Source: Prosapia bicincta (taxonomy: Eukaryota; Arthropoda; Insecta; Hemiptera; Cercopidae). From it: 64,000 nt of DNA. This document shows, one piece after another, positions 36,201 to 51,000 of the stretch. The notes under the pieces are model-generated. The model ran no database searches. It had not been told where the DNA came from and saw only the letters and a list, made by a program, of their open reading frames with translations. Position 1 is the stretch's first letter. Every line of letters starts with the position of its first letter. The stretch covers positions 98,874,850-98,938,849 of the forward strand of contig JBAIZL010000001.1 in NCBI GenBank assembly GCA_036971475.1, read 5' to 3'. The position numbers and the translations under genes were made by a program.

Positions 36201-39200
36201 GAACGGTGACGGATATTCTATCGCCCGATGTGTAAACGCGACATTATGTTAGAGCGACGACGGATATTTTTCTGCCCGATGTGTAAACGCGACATTATGT
36301 TAGAGTGCCGATGAATATTCTATCGCCCAATGTGTATACGCGACATTATGTTAGAGCGGTGACGGATTTTCTACAGCCCGATATGTAAACGCGACATTAT
36401 GTTAGAGCGGCTACGGATATTTTACAGCTCAAAGTGTAAACACGACATTTTTTTAGAAGAGCGACGGATATTTTATCCCCCGTTGTGTAAACGCAACAAT
36501 ATCTTAGAGAGGTGACGGGTATTTTACCGTCCAATGTGTAAACGCGATAATATCTTAGAACGGTGACATATATTCTATCGCCCGATGTGTAAACGCGACA
36601 TTATGTTAGAGCGGCGACGGATATTTTTCTGCCCAATGTGTATACACGACATTATGTTAGAGCGGTGACGGATTTTCTATAGCCCGATATGTAAACGCGA
36701 CATTATGTTAGAGCGGCTACGGATATTTTACTGCTCAAAGTGTAAACACGATATTTATTTAGAAGAGCGACGGATATTTTATCCCGCGTAGTGTAAACGC
36801 AACAATATCTTAGAGAGGTGACGGGTAATTTACCGTCCAATGTGTAAACGCGATAATATCTTGGAGCGGCGACGGATATTTTACTGCCCAAAGTGTAAAC
36901 ACGACATTTTTTTAGAAGAGCGACGGATATTTTATCCCCCGTTGTGTATACGCAATAATATCTTAGAGAGGTGACGGGTAATTTACCGTCCACTGTGTAA
37001 ACGCGATATTAATTTAGAGCGGCGACGGATATTTTTCTGCCCAATGTGTAAACGCGACATTGTGTTAGAGTGCCGACGAATATTCTATCGCCCGATGTGT
37101 AAACGCGACATTATGTTAGAGTGCCGACGGATATTTTTCTGCCCAATGTGTAAACGCGACATTATGTTAGAGCGGCGACGAATATTCTATCGCCCGATGT
37201 GTAAACGCGACATTATGTTAGAGCGGCGACGAACATTCTATCGCCCGATGTGTAAACTCGATATTATGTTAGAGCGGCGACGGATATTCTATCACCCGAT
37301 GTGTTAACGCGACATTATGTTAGAGTGCCGACGGATATTCTACCGCCCGATGTGTAAACGCGACATTATGTTAGAGCGGCGACGGATATTTTTCTGCCCA
37401 ATGTGTAAACGCGACTTTGTTAGAGCGGCAAAGGATATTTTTCTGCCCAATGTGTAAACGCGACATTATGTTAGAGCGGCGACGAATATTCTATCGACCG
37501 ATGTGTAAACGCGACATTATGTTAGAGCGTCGATGGATATTTTTCTGCCCAATGTGTAAACGCGACATTATGTTAGAGTGCCGATGAATTTTCTATCGCC
37601 CGATGTGTAAACGCGACATTATGTTACAGTGGCGACGGATATCTATCGCCCTTATGTTAGAGCGGCGACAGATATTTTACTGCCCAAAGTGTAAACACGA
37701 CATTTTTTTAGAAGAGCGACGGATATTTTATCCCCCGTTGTGTAATCGCAACAATATCTTAGAGAGGTGACGGGTAATTTACCGTCCAAAGTGTAAACGC
37801 GACATTATGTTAGAACGGTGACGGATATTCTATCCCCCGTTGTGTAAACGCGACATTATGTTAGAGCGACGACGGATATTTTTCTGCCCAATGTGTAAAC
37901 GCGACATTATGTTAGAGTGCCGATGAATATTCTATCGCCCGATGTGTAAACGCGACATTATGTTAGAGCGGCGACGGATATTTTTCTGCCCAATGTGTAA
38001 ACGCGACATTATGTTAGCGCAGTGACGGATATTCTATCGTCCGATGTGTAAACGCGACATTATGTTAGAGCAGCGACGGATATTTTACTGCCCAATGTGT
38101 ATACGCGACATTATGTTAGAGCGGTGACGGATTTTCTACAGCGCGATATGTAAACGCGACATTATCTTAGAGCGGCTACAGATATATTACTGCTCAAAGT
38201 GTAAACACGACATTTTTTTTAGAAGAGCGACGGATATTTTATCCCCCGTTGTGTAAACGCAACGATATCTTAGAGAGGTGACTGGTAATTTACCGTCCAA
38301 TGTGTAAACGCGATAATATCTTGGAGCGGCGACGGATATTTTTCTGCCCGATGTGTAAACGCGACATTATGTTAGAGCGGCGACGGATATTTTACTGCCC
38401 AATGTGTATACGCGACATTATGTTAGAGCGGTGACGGATTTTCTACAGCCCGATATGTAAACGCGACATTATGTTAGAGCGGCTACGGATATTTTACTGC
38501 CCAAAGTGTAAACACGAAATTTTTTTAGAAGAGCGACGGATATTTTATCCCCCGTTGTGTATACGCAATAATATCTTAGAGAGGTGACGGGTAATTTACT
38601 GTCCAATGTGTAAACGCGATATTATGTTAGAGCGGTGACGGATTTTCTACAGCCCGATATGTAAACGCGATAATATCTTGGAGCGGCGACGGATATTTTT
38701 CTGCCCGATGTGTAAACGCCACATTATGTTAGAGCGGCGACGGATATTTTACTGCCCAATGTGTATACGCGACATTATGTTAGAGCGGTGACGGATTTTC
38801 TACAGCCCGATATGTAAACGCGACATTATGTTAGAGCGGCTACGGATATTTTACTGCCCAAAGTGTAAACACATTTTTTTAGAAGAGCGACGGATATTTT
38901 ATCCCCCGTTGTGTATACGCAATAATATCTTAGAGAGGTGACAAGTAATTTACCGTCCAATGTGTAAACGCGATATTATGTTAGAGCGGCGACGGATATT
39001 TTTCTGCCCGATGTGTAAACGCGACATTATGTTAGAGTGCCGACGGATATTTTTCTGCCCAATGTGTAAACGCGACATTATGTTAGAGCGGCGACGAATA
39101 TTCTATCGCCCGATGTGTATACGCGACATTATGTTAGAGCGGCGACGGATATTTTTCTGCCCAATGTGTAAACGCGACATTATGTTAGAGTGACGACGAA

Positions 39201-42200
39201 TATTCTATCGCCCGAAGTGTAAGCGCGACATTATGTTAGAGCGGCGACAGACATTTTTCTGCCAAATGTGTAAACGCGACATTATGTTAGAGCGGCGACG
39301 AATATTCTATCGCCCGATGTGTAAACGCGACATTATGTTAGAGCGGCGACGAATATTCTATCGCCCGATGTGTAAACGCGATATTATGTTAGAGCGGCGA
39401 CGGATATTCTATCACCCGATTTGTAAACACGACATTATGTTAGAGTGCCGACGGATATTCTACCGCCCGATGTGTAAACGCGACATTATGTTAGAGCGGT
39501 GACGGATATTTTTCTGCCCAATGTGTAAACGCGACATTATGTTAGAGCGGCGACAGATATTTTACAGCCCAAAGTGTAAACACGACATTTTTTTAGAAGA
39601 GCGACGGATATTTTATCCCCCGTTGTGTAAACGCCACAATATCTTAGAGAGGTGACGGGTAATTTACCGTTCAATGTGTAAACGCGATAATATCTTAGAG
39701 AGGCGACGAATATTCTATCGCCCGATGTGTAAACGCGACATTATGTTAGAGCGGCGACGAATATTCTATCGCCCGATGTGTAAACGCGATATTATGTTAG
39801 AGTGCCGACGGATATTCTACCGCCCGATGTGTAAACGCGACATTATGTTAGAGCGGTGACGGATATTTTTCTGCCCAATGTGTAAACGCGACATTATGTT
39901 AGAGCGGCGACAGATATTTTACTGCCCAAAGTGTAAACACGACATTTTTTTAGAAGAGCGACGGATATTTTATCCCACGTTGTGTAAACGCATCAATATC
40001 TTAGAGAAGTGACGGGTAATTTACCGTCCAATGTGTAAACGCGATATTATGTTAGAGCGGCAACGGATATTTTTCTGCCCAATGTGTGAACGCGTTATTA
40101 TGTTAGAGTGCCGACAGATATTCTATTGCCCAATGTGTAAACGCGACATTATGTTAGAACGGTGACGGATATTCTATCGCCCGATGTGTAAACGCGCCAT
40201 TATGTTAGAGCGGCGACGGATATTGTTCTTCCCAATATGTAAACGCGACATTATGTTAGAGTGCCGACGGAAATTCTATCGCCCGATGTGTAAACGCGTC
40301 GTTATGCTAGAACGTCGACGGGTATTTAACTGCCCAAAGTGTAAACGCAACATTTTTTCATAAGATCGACGGATATTTTATCCCCCGTTGTGTAAACGCA
40401 ACAATATCTTAGACAGGTGACGGGTAATTTACCGTCCAATGTGTAAACGCGACATTATGTTAGAACGGTGACGGATATTCTATCGCCCGATGTGTAAACG
40501 CGACACTATGTTAGAGCGGCGACGGATATTTTTCTGCCCAATATGTAAACGCCACATTATGTTAGAGCGGCGACGGATATTTTTCTGCCCAATGTGTAAA
40601 CGCGACATTATGTTAGAGTAACGACGAATATTCTATCGCCCGTTGTGTAAACGCGACATTATGTTAGAGCGGCGACGGATATTTTACTGCCCAAAATGTT
40701 AACACGACATATTTATAGAAGAGCGACGGATAAATTATCCCCCGTTGTGTAAACGCAACAATATCCTAGAGAGGTGACGGGTAATATACCGTCCAATGTG
40801 TAAACGCGATATTATGTTAGAGCGGCGACGGATATTTTTCTGCCCAATGTGTAAACGCGTCATTATGTTAGAGTGCCGACAGATATTCTATTGCCTGATG
40901 TGTAAACGCGACATTATGTTAGAGCGGTGACGGATATACTATCGCCCGAGGTGCAAACACGACATTTTTTTAGAAGATCGACGGATATTTTATCCTCCGT
41001 TGTGTCAACGCAACAATATCTTAGAGAGGTGACGGGTAATTTACCGTCCAATGTGTAAACGCGACATTATGTTAGAACGGTGACGGATATTCTATCGCCC
41101 GATGTGTAAACGCGACATTATGTTAGAGCAGCGACGGATATTTTTCTGCCCAATGTGTAAACGCCACATTATGTTAGAGCGGCGACGGATATTTTTCTGC
41201 CCAATGTGTAAACGCGACATTATGTTAGAGTGACGACGAATATTCTATCGCCCGTGGTGTAAACGCGACATTATGTTAGAGCGGCGACGGATATTTTACT
41301 GCCCAAAATGTTAACACGACATATTTATAGAAGAGCGACGGATATTTTATCCCCCGTTGTGTAAACGCAACAATATCTTAGAGAGGTGACGGGTAATATA
41401 CCGTCCAATGTGTAAACGCGATATTATGTTAGAGCGGCGACGGATATTTTTCTGCCCAATGTGTAAACGCGTCATTATGTTAGAGTGCCGACAGATATTC
41501 TATTGCCCGATGTGTAAACGCGACATTATGTTAGAGCGGTGACGGATATTCTATCGCCCGAGGTGCAAACACGACATTTATTTAGAAGAGCGACGGATAT
41601 TTTATCCCTCGTTGTGTAAACGCAACAATATCTTAGAGAGGTGACGGGTAATTTGCCGTCCAATGTGTAAACGCGATAATATCTTAGAGCGGCGACGAAT
41701 ATTTTACTGCCCAAAGTGTAAACACGACATTTTTTTAGAAGAGCGACGGATATTTTATCCCCCGTTGTGTATACGCAACTATATCTTAGAGAGGTAACGG
41801 GTAATTTACCGTCCAATGTGTCAACGCGATTATATGTTAGAGCGGCGACGGATATTTCTCTGCCCAATGTGTAAACGCGACATTGTGTTAGAGTGCCGAC
41901 GAATATTCTATCGCCCGATGTGTAAACGCGACATTATGTTAGAGTGCCGACGGATATTTTTCTGCCCAATGTGTAAACGCGACATTATGTTAGAGCGGCG
42001 ACGAATATTCTATCGCTCGATGTGTAAACGCGACATTATGTTAGAGCGGCGACGGATATTTTTCTGCCCAATGTGTAAACGCGACATTATGTTAGAGTGA
42101 CGACGAATATTCTATCGCCCGAAGTGTAAGCGCGACATTATGTTAGAGCGGCGACAGATATTTTTCTGCCCAATGTGTAAACGCGACATTATGTTAGAGC

Positions 42201-44010
42201 GGCGACGAATATTCTATCACCCGATGTGTAAACGCGACATTATGTTAGAGTGCCGACGGATATTCTACCGCCCGATGTGTAAACGCGACATTATGTTAGA
42301 GCAGCGACGGATATTTTTCTGCCCAATGTGTAAACGCGACTTTGTTAGAGCGGCGAAGGATAATTTTCTGCCCAATGTGTAAGCGCGACATTATGTTAGA
42401 GCGGCGACGAATATTCTATCGACCGATGTGTAAACGCGACATTATGTTAGAGCGTCGACGGATATTTTTCTGCCCAATGTGTAAACGCGACATTATGTTA
42501 GAGTGCCGATGAATTTTCTATCGCCCGATGTGTAAACGCGACATTATGTTAGAGCGGCGACGGATATTTTTCTGCCCAATATGTAAACGCGACATTATGT
42601 TAGAGCGGCGACGGATATTTTCCTTCCCAATGTGTAAACGCGACTTTATGTTAGAGTGACGACATATTCTATCACCCGATGTGTAAAAGCGAAATTATGT
42701 TAGAACGGCGACGAATATTCTATCGCCCGATGTGTAAACGCGACATTATGTTACAGTGGCGACGGATATTCTATCGCCCGATGTGTAAACGCGACATTAT
42801 GTTAGAGTGCCAACGGATATTCTATCGCCCGATGTGTAAACGCGACATTATGTTAGAGCGGCGACAGATATTTTACTGTCCAAAGTGTAAACACGACATT
42901 TTTTTAGAAGAGCGACGGATATTTTATCCCCCGTTGTGTAATCGCAACAATATCTTAGAGAGGTGACGGGTAATTTACCGTCCAATGTGTAAACGCGACA
43001 TTATATTAGAACGGTGACGGATATTCTATCGCCCGATGTGTAAACGCGACATTATGTTAGAGCGACGACGGATATTTTTCTGCCCGATGTGTAAACGCGA
43101 CATTATGTTAGAGCGGCTACGGATATTTTACTGCTCAAAGTATAAACACGACATTTTTTTAGAAGAGCGACGGATATTTTATCCCCCGTTGTGTAAACGC
43201 AACAATATCTTAGAGAGGTGACAGGTAATTTACCGTCCAATGTGTAAACGCGATAATATCTTAGAACGGTGACATATATTCTATCGCCCGATGTGTAAAC
43301 GCGACATTATGTTAGAGCGGCAACGGATATTTTTCTGCCCAATGTGTATACGCGACATTATGTTAGAGCGGTGACGGATTTTCTATAGCCCGATATGTAA
43401 ACCCGACATTATGTTAGAGCGGCTACGGATATTTTACTGCTCAAAGTGTAAACACGACATTTATTTAGAAGAGCGACGGATATTTTATCCCGCGTAGTGT
43501 AAACGCAACAATATCTTAGAGAGGTGACGGGTAATTTACCGTCCAATGTGTAAACGCGATAATATCTTGGAGCGGCGACGGATATTTTACTGCCCAAAGT
43601 GTAAACACGACATTTTTTTAGAAGAGCGACGGATATTTTATCCCCCGTTGTGTATACGCAATAATATCTTAGAGAGGTGACGGGTAATTTACCGTCCACT
43701 GTGTAAACGCGATATTATGTTAGAGCGGCGACGGATATTTTTCTGCCCAATGTGTAAACGCGACATTGTGTTAGAGTGCCGACGAATATTCTATCGCCCG
43801 ATGTGTAAAAGCGACATTATGTTAGAGTGCCGACGGAAATTTTCTGCCCAATGTGAAAACGCGACATTATGTTAGAGCGGCGACGAATATTCTATCGCCC
43901 GATGTGTAAACGCGACATTATGTTAGAGCGGCGATGAATATTCTATCGCCCGATGTGTAAACGCGACATTATGTTAGAGTGCCGACGGATATTTTTCTGC
44001 CCAATGTGTA
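33287..44010. repeat. about 11-kb satellite block, copy 2
   Basis: Second copy of 21938-33287. The left junction is visible: at about 33286 a monomer breaks off after GCGACATTA and continues as GAAGAGCGACGGATAATTTA, out of 51-bp register, matching the sequence after 21938. Confidence 0.85.
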
Positions 44011-47000
44011 AACGCGACATTATGTTAGAGCGGCGACGAATATTCTATCGCCCGATGTGTAAACGCGATATTATGTTAGAGCGGCGACGGATATTTTTCT
44101 GCCCAATGTGTAAACGCGACAATGTGTTAGAGTGCCGACGAATATTCTATCGCCCGATGTGTAAACGCGACATTATGTTAGAGTGCCGACATATATTTTT
44201 CTGCCCAATGTGTAAACGCGACATTATGTTAGAGCGGCGACGAATATTCTATCGCCCGATGTGTAAACGCGACATTATGTTAGAGCGGCGACGAATATTC
44301 TATCGCCCGATGTGTAAACGCGACATTATGTTAGAGCGGCGACGGATATTTTTCTGCCCAATGTGTAAACGCGACTTTGTTAGAGCGGCGAAGGATATTT
44401 TTCTGCCCAATGTGTAAACGCGACATTATGTTAGAGCGGCGACGAATATTCTATCGACCGATGTGTAAACGCGACATTATGTTAGAGCGTCGACGGATAT
44501 TTTTCTGCCCAATGTGTAAACGCGACATTATGTTAGAGTGCCGATGAATTTTCTATCGCCCGATGTGTAAACGCGACATTATGTTAGAGCGGCGACGGAT
44601 ATTTTCCTGCCCAATATGTAAACGCGACATTATGTTAGAGCGGCGACGGATATTTTCCTTCCCAATGTGTAAACGCGACATTATGTTAGAGTGACGACGA
44701 ATATTCTATCGCCCGATGTGTAAACGCAACATTAATGTTAGAGTGCCAACGGATATTCTATCGCCGGAAGTGTAAACGCGACATTATGTTAGAGCGGCGA
44801 CAGATATTTTACTGCCCAAAGTGTAAACACGACATTTTTTTAGAAGAGCGACGGATATTTTATCCCCAGTTGTGTAATCGCAACAATATCTTAGAGAGGT
44901 GACGGGTAATTTACCGTCCAATGTGTAAACGCGACATTATGTTAGAACGGTGACGGATATTCTATCGCCCGATGTGTAAACGCGACATCATGTTAGGAGA
45001 GACGACGGATATTTTTCTGCCCAATGTGTAAACGCGACATTATGTTAGCGCAGTGACGGATATTCTATCGCCCGATGTGTAAACGCGACATTATGTTAGA
45101 GCGGCGACGGATATTTTTCTGCCCAATGTGTAAACGGGACATTATGTTAGAGCGGTGACGGATATTCTATCGCCCGAAGTGTAAACGCGACATTATGTTA
45201 GAGCGGCGACGGATATTTTACTGCCCAATGTGTATACGCGACATTATGTTAGAGCGGTGACGGATATTCTACAGCCTGATATGTAAACGCGGCATTATGT
45301 TAGAGCGGCTACGGATATTTTACTGCTCAAAGTGTAAACACGACATTTTTTTAGAAGAGCGACGGATATTTTACCCCCCGTTGTGTATACGCAATAATAT
45401 CTTAGAGAGGTGACGGGTAATTTACCGTCCAATGTGTAAACGCGATATTATGTTAGAGCGGCGACGGATATTTTTCTGCCCGATGTGTAAACGCGACATT
45501 ATGTTAGAGTGCCGACGGATATTTTTCTGCCCAATGTGTAAACGCGACATTATGTTAGAGCGGCGACGAATATTCTATCGCCCGATGTGTAAACGCGACA
45601 TTATGTTAGAGCGGCGACGAATATTCTATCGCCCGATGTGTAAACGCGATATTATGTTAGAGCGGCGACGGATATTCTATCACCCGATGTGTAAACGCGA
45701 CATTATGTTAGAGTGCCGACGGATATTCTACCGCCCGATGTGTAAACGCGACATTATGTTAGGGCGGTGACGGATATTTTTCTGCCCAATGTGTAAACGC
45801 GACATTATGTTAGAGCGGCGACAGATATTTTACTGCCCAAAGTGTAAACACGACATTTTTTTAGAAGAGCGACGGATATTTTATCCCCCGTTGTGTAATC
45901 GCAACAAAATCTTAGAGAGGTGACGGGTAATTTACCGTCCCATGTGTAATCGCGACATTATGTTAGAACGGTGACGGATATTCTATCGCCCGATGTGTAA
46001 ACGCGACATTATGTTAGAGCGGCGACGGATATTTTTCTGCCCAATTTGTAAACGGGACATTATGTTAGAGCGGTGACGGATATTCAATCGCCCGAAGTGT
46101 AAACGCGACATTATGTTAGAGCGGTGACGGATATTCTATCGCCCGATGTGTAAACGCGACATTATGTTAGAGCGGCGACGGATATATTTCTGCCCAATGT
46201 GTAAATGCGTCATTATGTTAGAGTGCCGACAGATATTCTATTGCCCGTTGTGTAAACGCAACAATATGTTAGAGAGGTGACGGGTAATTTACCGTCCAAT
46301 GTGTAAACGGGATAATATCTTAGAGCGGCGACGGATATTTTACTGCCCAAAGTGTAAACACGACATTTAATTAGAAGAGCGACGGATATTTTATCCCCCG
46401 TTGTGTAAACGCAACAATATCTTAGAGAGGTGACGGGTAATTTACCGTCCAATGTGTAAACGCGTCATTATGTTAGAGCGGCGACGAATATTCTATCGCC
46501 CGATGTGTAAAAGCGATATTATGTTAGAGCGGCGACGGATATTCTATCACCCGATGTGTAAACGCGACATTATGTTAGAGTGCCGACGGATATTCTACCG
46601 CCCGATGTGTATACGCGACATTATGTTAGAGCGGCGACGGATATTGTTCTGCCCAATGTGTAAACGCGACATTGTGTTAGAGCGGCGACGAATAATCTAT
46701 CGCCCGATGTGTAAACGCAACATTATGTTAGAGCGGCGACGGATATTTTTCGGCCCAATGTGTAAACGCGAAATTATGTTAGAGTGCCGACGAATATTCT
46801 ATCGCCCGATGTGTAAACGCGACATTATGTTAGAGCGGCGACGAATATTCTATCGCTCGATGTGTAAACGCGACATTATGTTAGAGCGGCGACGGATATT
46901 TTACTGCCCAAAGTGTAAACACGACATTTTTTTAGAAGAGCGACGGATATTTTATCCCCCGTTGTGTAAACGCAACAATATCTTAGAGAGGTGACGGGTA

Positions 47001-47300
47001 ATTTACCGTCCATTGTGTAAACGCGATAATATCTTAGAGAGGTGACGGATATTCTATCGCCCGATGTGTAAACGCGACATTATGTTAGAGCGGCGACAGA
47101 TATTTTACTGCCCAATGTGTAAACGCGACATTATGTTAGAGTGCCGACGAATATTCTATCGCCCGATGTGTAAAAGCGAAATTATGTTAGAACGGCGACG
47201 AATATTCTATCGCCCGATGTGTAAACGCGACATTATGTTAGAGCGGCGACGGATATTTTTCTGCCCAATGTGTAAACGCGACATTATGTTAGAGTGACGA
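43409..47300. repeat. satellite segment repeated at +7284 and +15790 bp
   Basis: Landmarks 43409, 43953, 45432 and 46452 recur at 50693, 51237, 52716 and 53734, and from 43953 on again at 59743, 61222 and 62242. The three copies keep the same monomer order, including rare out-of-register monomers such as CAACATTAATGTTAG (44729, 52013, 60519). Confidence 0.85.
46452..46994 (+). other. longest satellite open frame (180 codons), probably not a gene
   Basis: Ten-odd in-frame monomers give a periodic peptide of MCKRDIMLERRRIFYRP-like units with occasional FFGPMC or YCPKC variants, ending ILER and a TGA stop in a C2 monomer. It has Arg/Lys-rich stretches and CPMC or CPKC pairs reminiscent of zinc-knuckle spacing, but no non-repeat start, promoter or splice context. 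The duplicate at 53734 is shortened by a stop. Given 51 = 3 x 17, such frames are expected without selection. Confidence 0.2.
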
Positions 47301-47496
47301 CGAATATTCTATCGCCCGAAGTGTAAGCGCGACATTATGTTAGAGCGGCGACAGATATTTTTCTGCCCAATGTGTAAACGCGACATTATGTTAGAGCGGC
47401 GACGAATATTCTATCACCCGATGTGTAAACGCGACATTATGTTAGAGTGCCGACGGATATTCTACCGCCCGATGTGTAAACGCGACATTATGTTAG

Positions 47497-50400
47497 AGCA
47501 GCGACGGATATTTTTCTGCCCAATGTGTAAACGCGACTTTGTTAGAGCGGCGAAGGATAATTTTCTGCCCAATGTGTAAGCGCGACATTATGTTAGAGCG
47601 GCGACGAATATTCTATCGACCGATGTGTTAACGCGATATTATGTTAGAGCGTCGACGGATATTTTTCTGCCCAATGTGTAAACGCGACATTATGTTAGAG
47701 TGCCGATGAATTTTCTATCGCCCGATGTGTAAACGCGACATTATGTTAGAGCGGCGACGGATATTTTTCTGCCCAATATGTAAACGCGACATTATGTTAG
47801 AGCGGCGACGGATATTTTCCTTCCCAATGTGTAAACGCGACTTTATGTTAGAGTGACGACATATTCTATCGCCCGATGTGTAAAAGCGAAATTATGTTAG
47901 AACGGCGACGAATATTCTATCGCCCGATGTGTAAACGCGACATTATGTTACAGTGGCGACGGATATTCTATCGCCCGATGTGTAAACGCGACATTATGTT
48001 AGAGTGCCAACGGATATTCTATCGCCCGATGTGTAAACGCGACATTATGTTAGAGCGGCGACAGATATTTTACTGTCCAAAGTGTAAACACGACATTTTT
48101 TTAGAAGAGCGACGGATATTTTATCCCCCGTTGTGTAATCGCAACAATATCTTAGAGAGGTGACGGGTAATATACCGTCCAATGTGTAAACGCGACATTA
48201 TATTAGAACGGTGACGGATATTCTATCGCCCGATGTGTAAACGCGACATTATGTTAGAGCGACGACGGATATTTTTCTGCCCGATGTGTAAACGCGACAT
48301 TATGTTAGCGCAGTGACGGATATTCTATCGCCCGATGTGTAAACGCGACATTATGTTAGAGCGGCGACGGATATTTTTCTGCCCAATGTGTAAACGGGAC
48401 ATTATGTTAGAGCGGTGACGGATATTCTATCGCCCGAAGTGTAAACGCGACATTATGTTAGAAAGGCGACGGATATTTTCCTTCCCAATGTGTATACGCG
48501 ACATTATGTTAGAGCGGTGACGGATTTAGTACAGCCCGATATGTAAACGCGACATTATGTTAGAGCGGCTACGGATATTTTACTGCTCAAAGTGTAAACA
48601 CGACATTTTTTTAGAAGAGCGACGGATATTTTATCCCCCATTGTGTAAACGCAACAATATCTTAGAGAGGTGACAGGTAATTTACCGTCCAATGTGTAAA
48701 CGCGATAATATCTTAGAACGGTGACATATATTCTATCGCCCGATGTGTAAACGCGACATTATGTTAGAGCGGCAACGGATATTTTTCTGCCCAATGTGTA
48801 TACGCGACATTATGTTAGAGCGGTGACGGATTTTCTATAGCCCGATATGTAAACCCGACATTATGTTAGAGCGGCTACGGATATTTTACTGCTCAAAGTG
48901 TAAACACGACATTTATTTAGAAGAGCGACGGATATTTTATCCCGCGTAGTGTAAACGCAACAATATCTTAGAGAGGTGACGGGTAATTTACCGTCCAATG
49001 TGTAAACGCGATAATATCTTGGAGCGGCGACGGATATTTTACTGCCCAAAGTGTAAACACGACATTTTTTTAGAAGAGCGACGGATATTTTATCCCCCGT
49101 TGTGTATACGCAATAATATCTTAGAGAGGTGACGGGTAATTTACCGTCCAATGTGTAAACGCGATAATATCTTGGAGCGGCGACGGATATTTTACTGCCC
49201 AAAGTGTAAACACGACATTTTTTTAGAAGAGCGACGGATATTTTATCCCCCGTTGTGTATACGCAATAATATCTTAGAGAGGTGACGGGTAATTTACCGT
49301 CCACTGTGTAAACGCGATATTATGTTAGAGCAGCGACGGATATTTTTCTGCCCAATGTGTAAACGCGACTTTGTTAGAGCGGCGAAGGATAATTTTCTGC
49401 CCAATGTGTAAGCGCGACATTATGTTAGAGCGGCGACGAATATTCTATCGACCGATGTGTTAACGCGACATTATGTTAGAGCGTCGACGGATATTTTTCT
49501 GCCCAATGTGTAAACGCGACATTATGTTAGAGTGCCGATGAATTTTCTATCGCCCGATGTGTAAACGCGACATTATGTTAGAGCGGCGACGGATATTTTT
49601 CTGCCCAATATGTAAACGCGACATTATGTTAGAGCGGCGACGGATATTTTCCTTCCCAATGTGTAAACGCGACTTTATGTTAGAGTGACGACATATTCTA
49701 TCGCCCGATGTGTAAAAGCGAAATTATGTTAGAACGGCGACGAATATTCTATCGCCCGATGTGTAAACGCGACATTATGTTACAGTGGCGACGGATATTC
49801 TATCGCCCGATGTGTAAACGCGACATTATGTTAGAGTCCCAACGGATATTCTATCGCCCGATGTGTAAACGCGACATTATGTTAGAGCGGCGACAGATAT
49901 TTTACTGTCCAAAGTGTAAACACGACATTTTTTTAGAAGAGCGACGGATATTTTATCCCCCGTTGTGTAATCGCAACAATATCTTAGAGAGGTGACGGGT
50001 AATTTACCGTCCAATGTGTAAACGCGACATTATATTAGAACGGTGACGGATATTCTATCGCCCGATGTGTAAACGCGACATTATGTTAGAGCGACGACGG
50101 ATATTTTTCTGCCCGATGTGTAAACGCGACATTATGTTAGCGCAGTGACGGATATTCTATCGCCCGATGTGTAAACGCGACATTATGTTAGAGCGGCGAC
50201 GGATATTTTTCTGCCCAATGTGTAAACGGGACATTATGTTAGAGCGGTGACGGATATTCTATCGCCCGAAGTGTAAACGCGACATTATGTTAGAGTGGCG
50301 ACGGATATTTTCCTTCCCAATGTGTATACGCGACATTATGTTAGAGCGGTGACGGATTTAGTACAGCCCGATATGTAAACGCGACATTATGTTAGAGCGG

Positions 50401-51000
50401 CTACGGATATTTTACTGCTCAAAGTGTAAACACGACATTTTTTTAGAAGAGCGACGGATATTTTATCCCCCATTGTGTAAACGCAACAATATCTTAGAGA
50501 GGTGACAGGTAATTTACCGTCCAATGTGTAAACGCGATAATATCTTAGAACGGTGACATATATTCTATCGCCCGATGTGTAAACGCGACATTATGTTAGA
50601 GCGGCAACGGATATTTTTCTGCCCAATGTGTATACGCGACATTATGTTAGAGCGGTGACGGATTTTCTATAGCCCGATATGTAAACCCGACATTATGTTA
50701 GAGCGGCTACGGATATTTTACTGCTCAAAGTGTAAACACGACATTTATTTAGAAGAGCGACGGATATTTTATCCCGCGTAGTGTAAACGCAACAATATCT
50801 TAGAGAGGTGACGGGTAATTTACCGTCCAATGTGTAAACGCGATAATATCTTGGAGCGGCGACGGATATTTTACTGCCCAAAGTGTAAACACGACATTTT
50901 TTTAGAAGAGCGACGGATATTTTATCCCCCGTTGTGTATACGCAATAATATCTTAGAGAGGTGACGGGTAATTTACCGTCCACTGTGTAAACGCGATATT
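47497..51000. repeat. 1,832-bp satellite unit, tandem pair inside copy A
   Basis: AGCAGCGACGG at 47497 recurs at 49329. The 95-codon frame at 47876 recurs at 49708 and the - strand frame at 48861 recurs at 50693, all 1832 bp apart (36 monomers minus 4 bp). The same pair recurs in copy B (56003 and 57835). Confidence 0.88.
48861..49304. repeat. 153-bp (3-monomer) higher-order repeat
   Basis: GGAGCGGCGACGGATATTTT at 49021 recurs at 49174, 153 bp apart, and the intervening C1-C2-plus-one trimer is repeated without change. Read on the - strand it leaves a 147-codon periodic frame with a 51-residue period. The same arrangement is seen at 57367-57810, while the sister unit at 50693-50983 has one trimer fewer. 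Confidence 0.88.
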
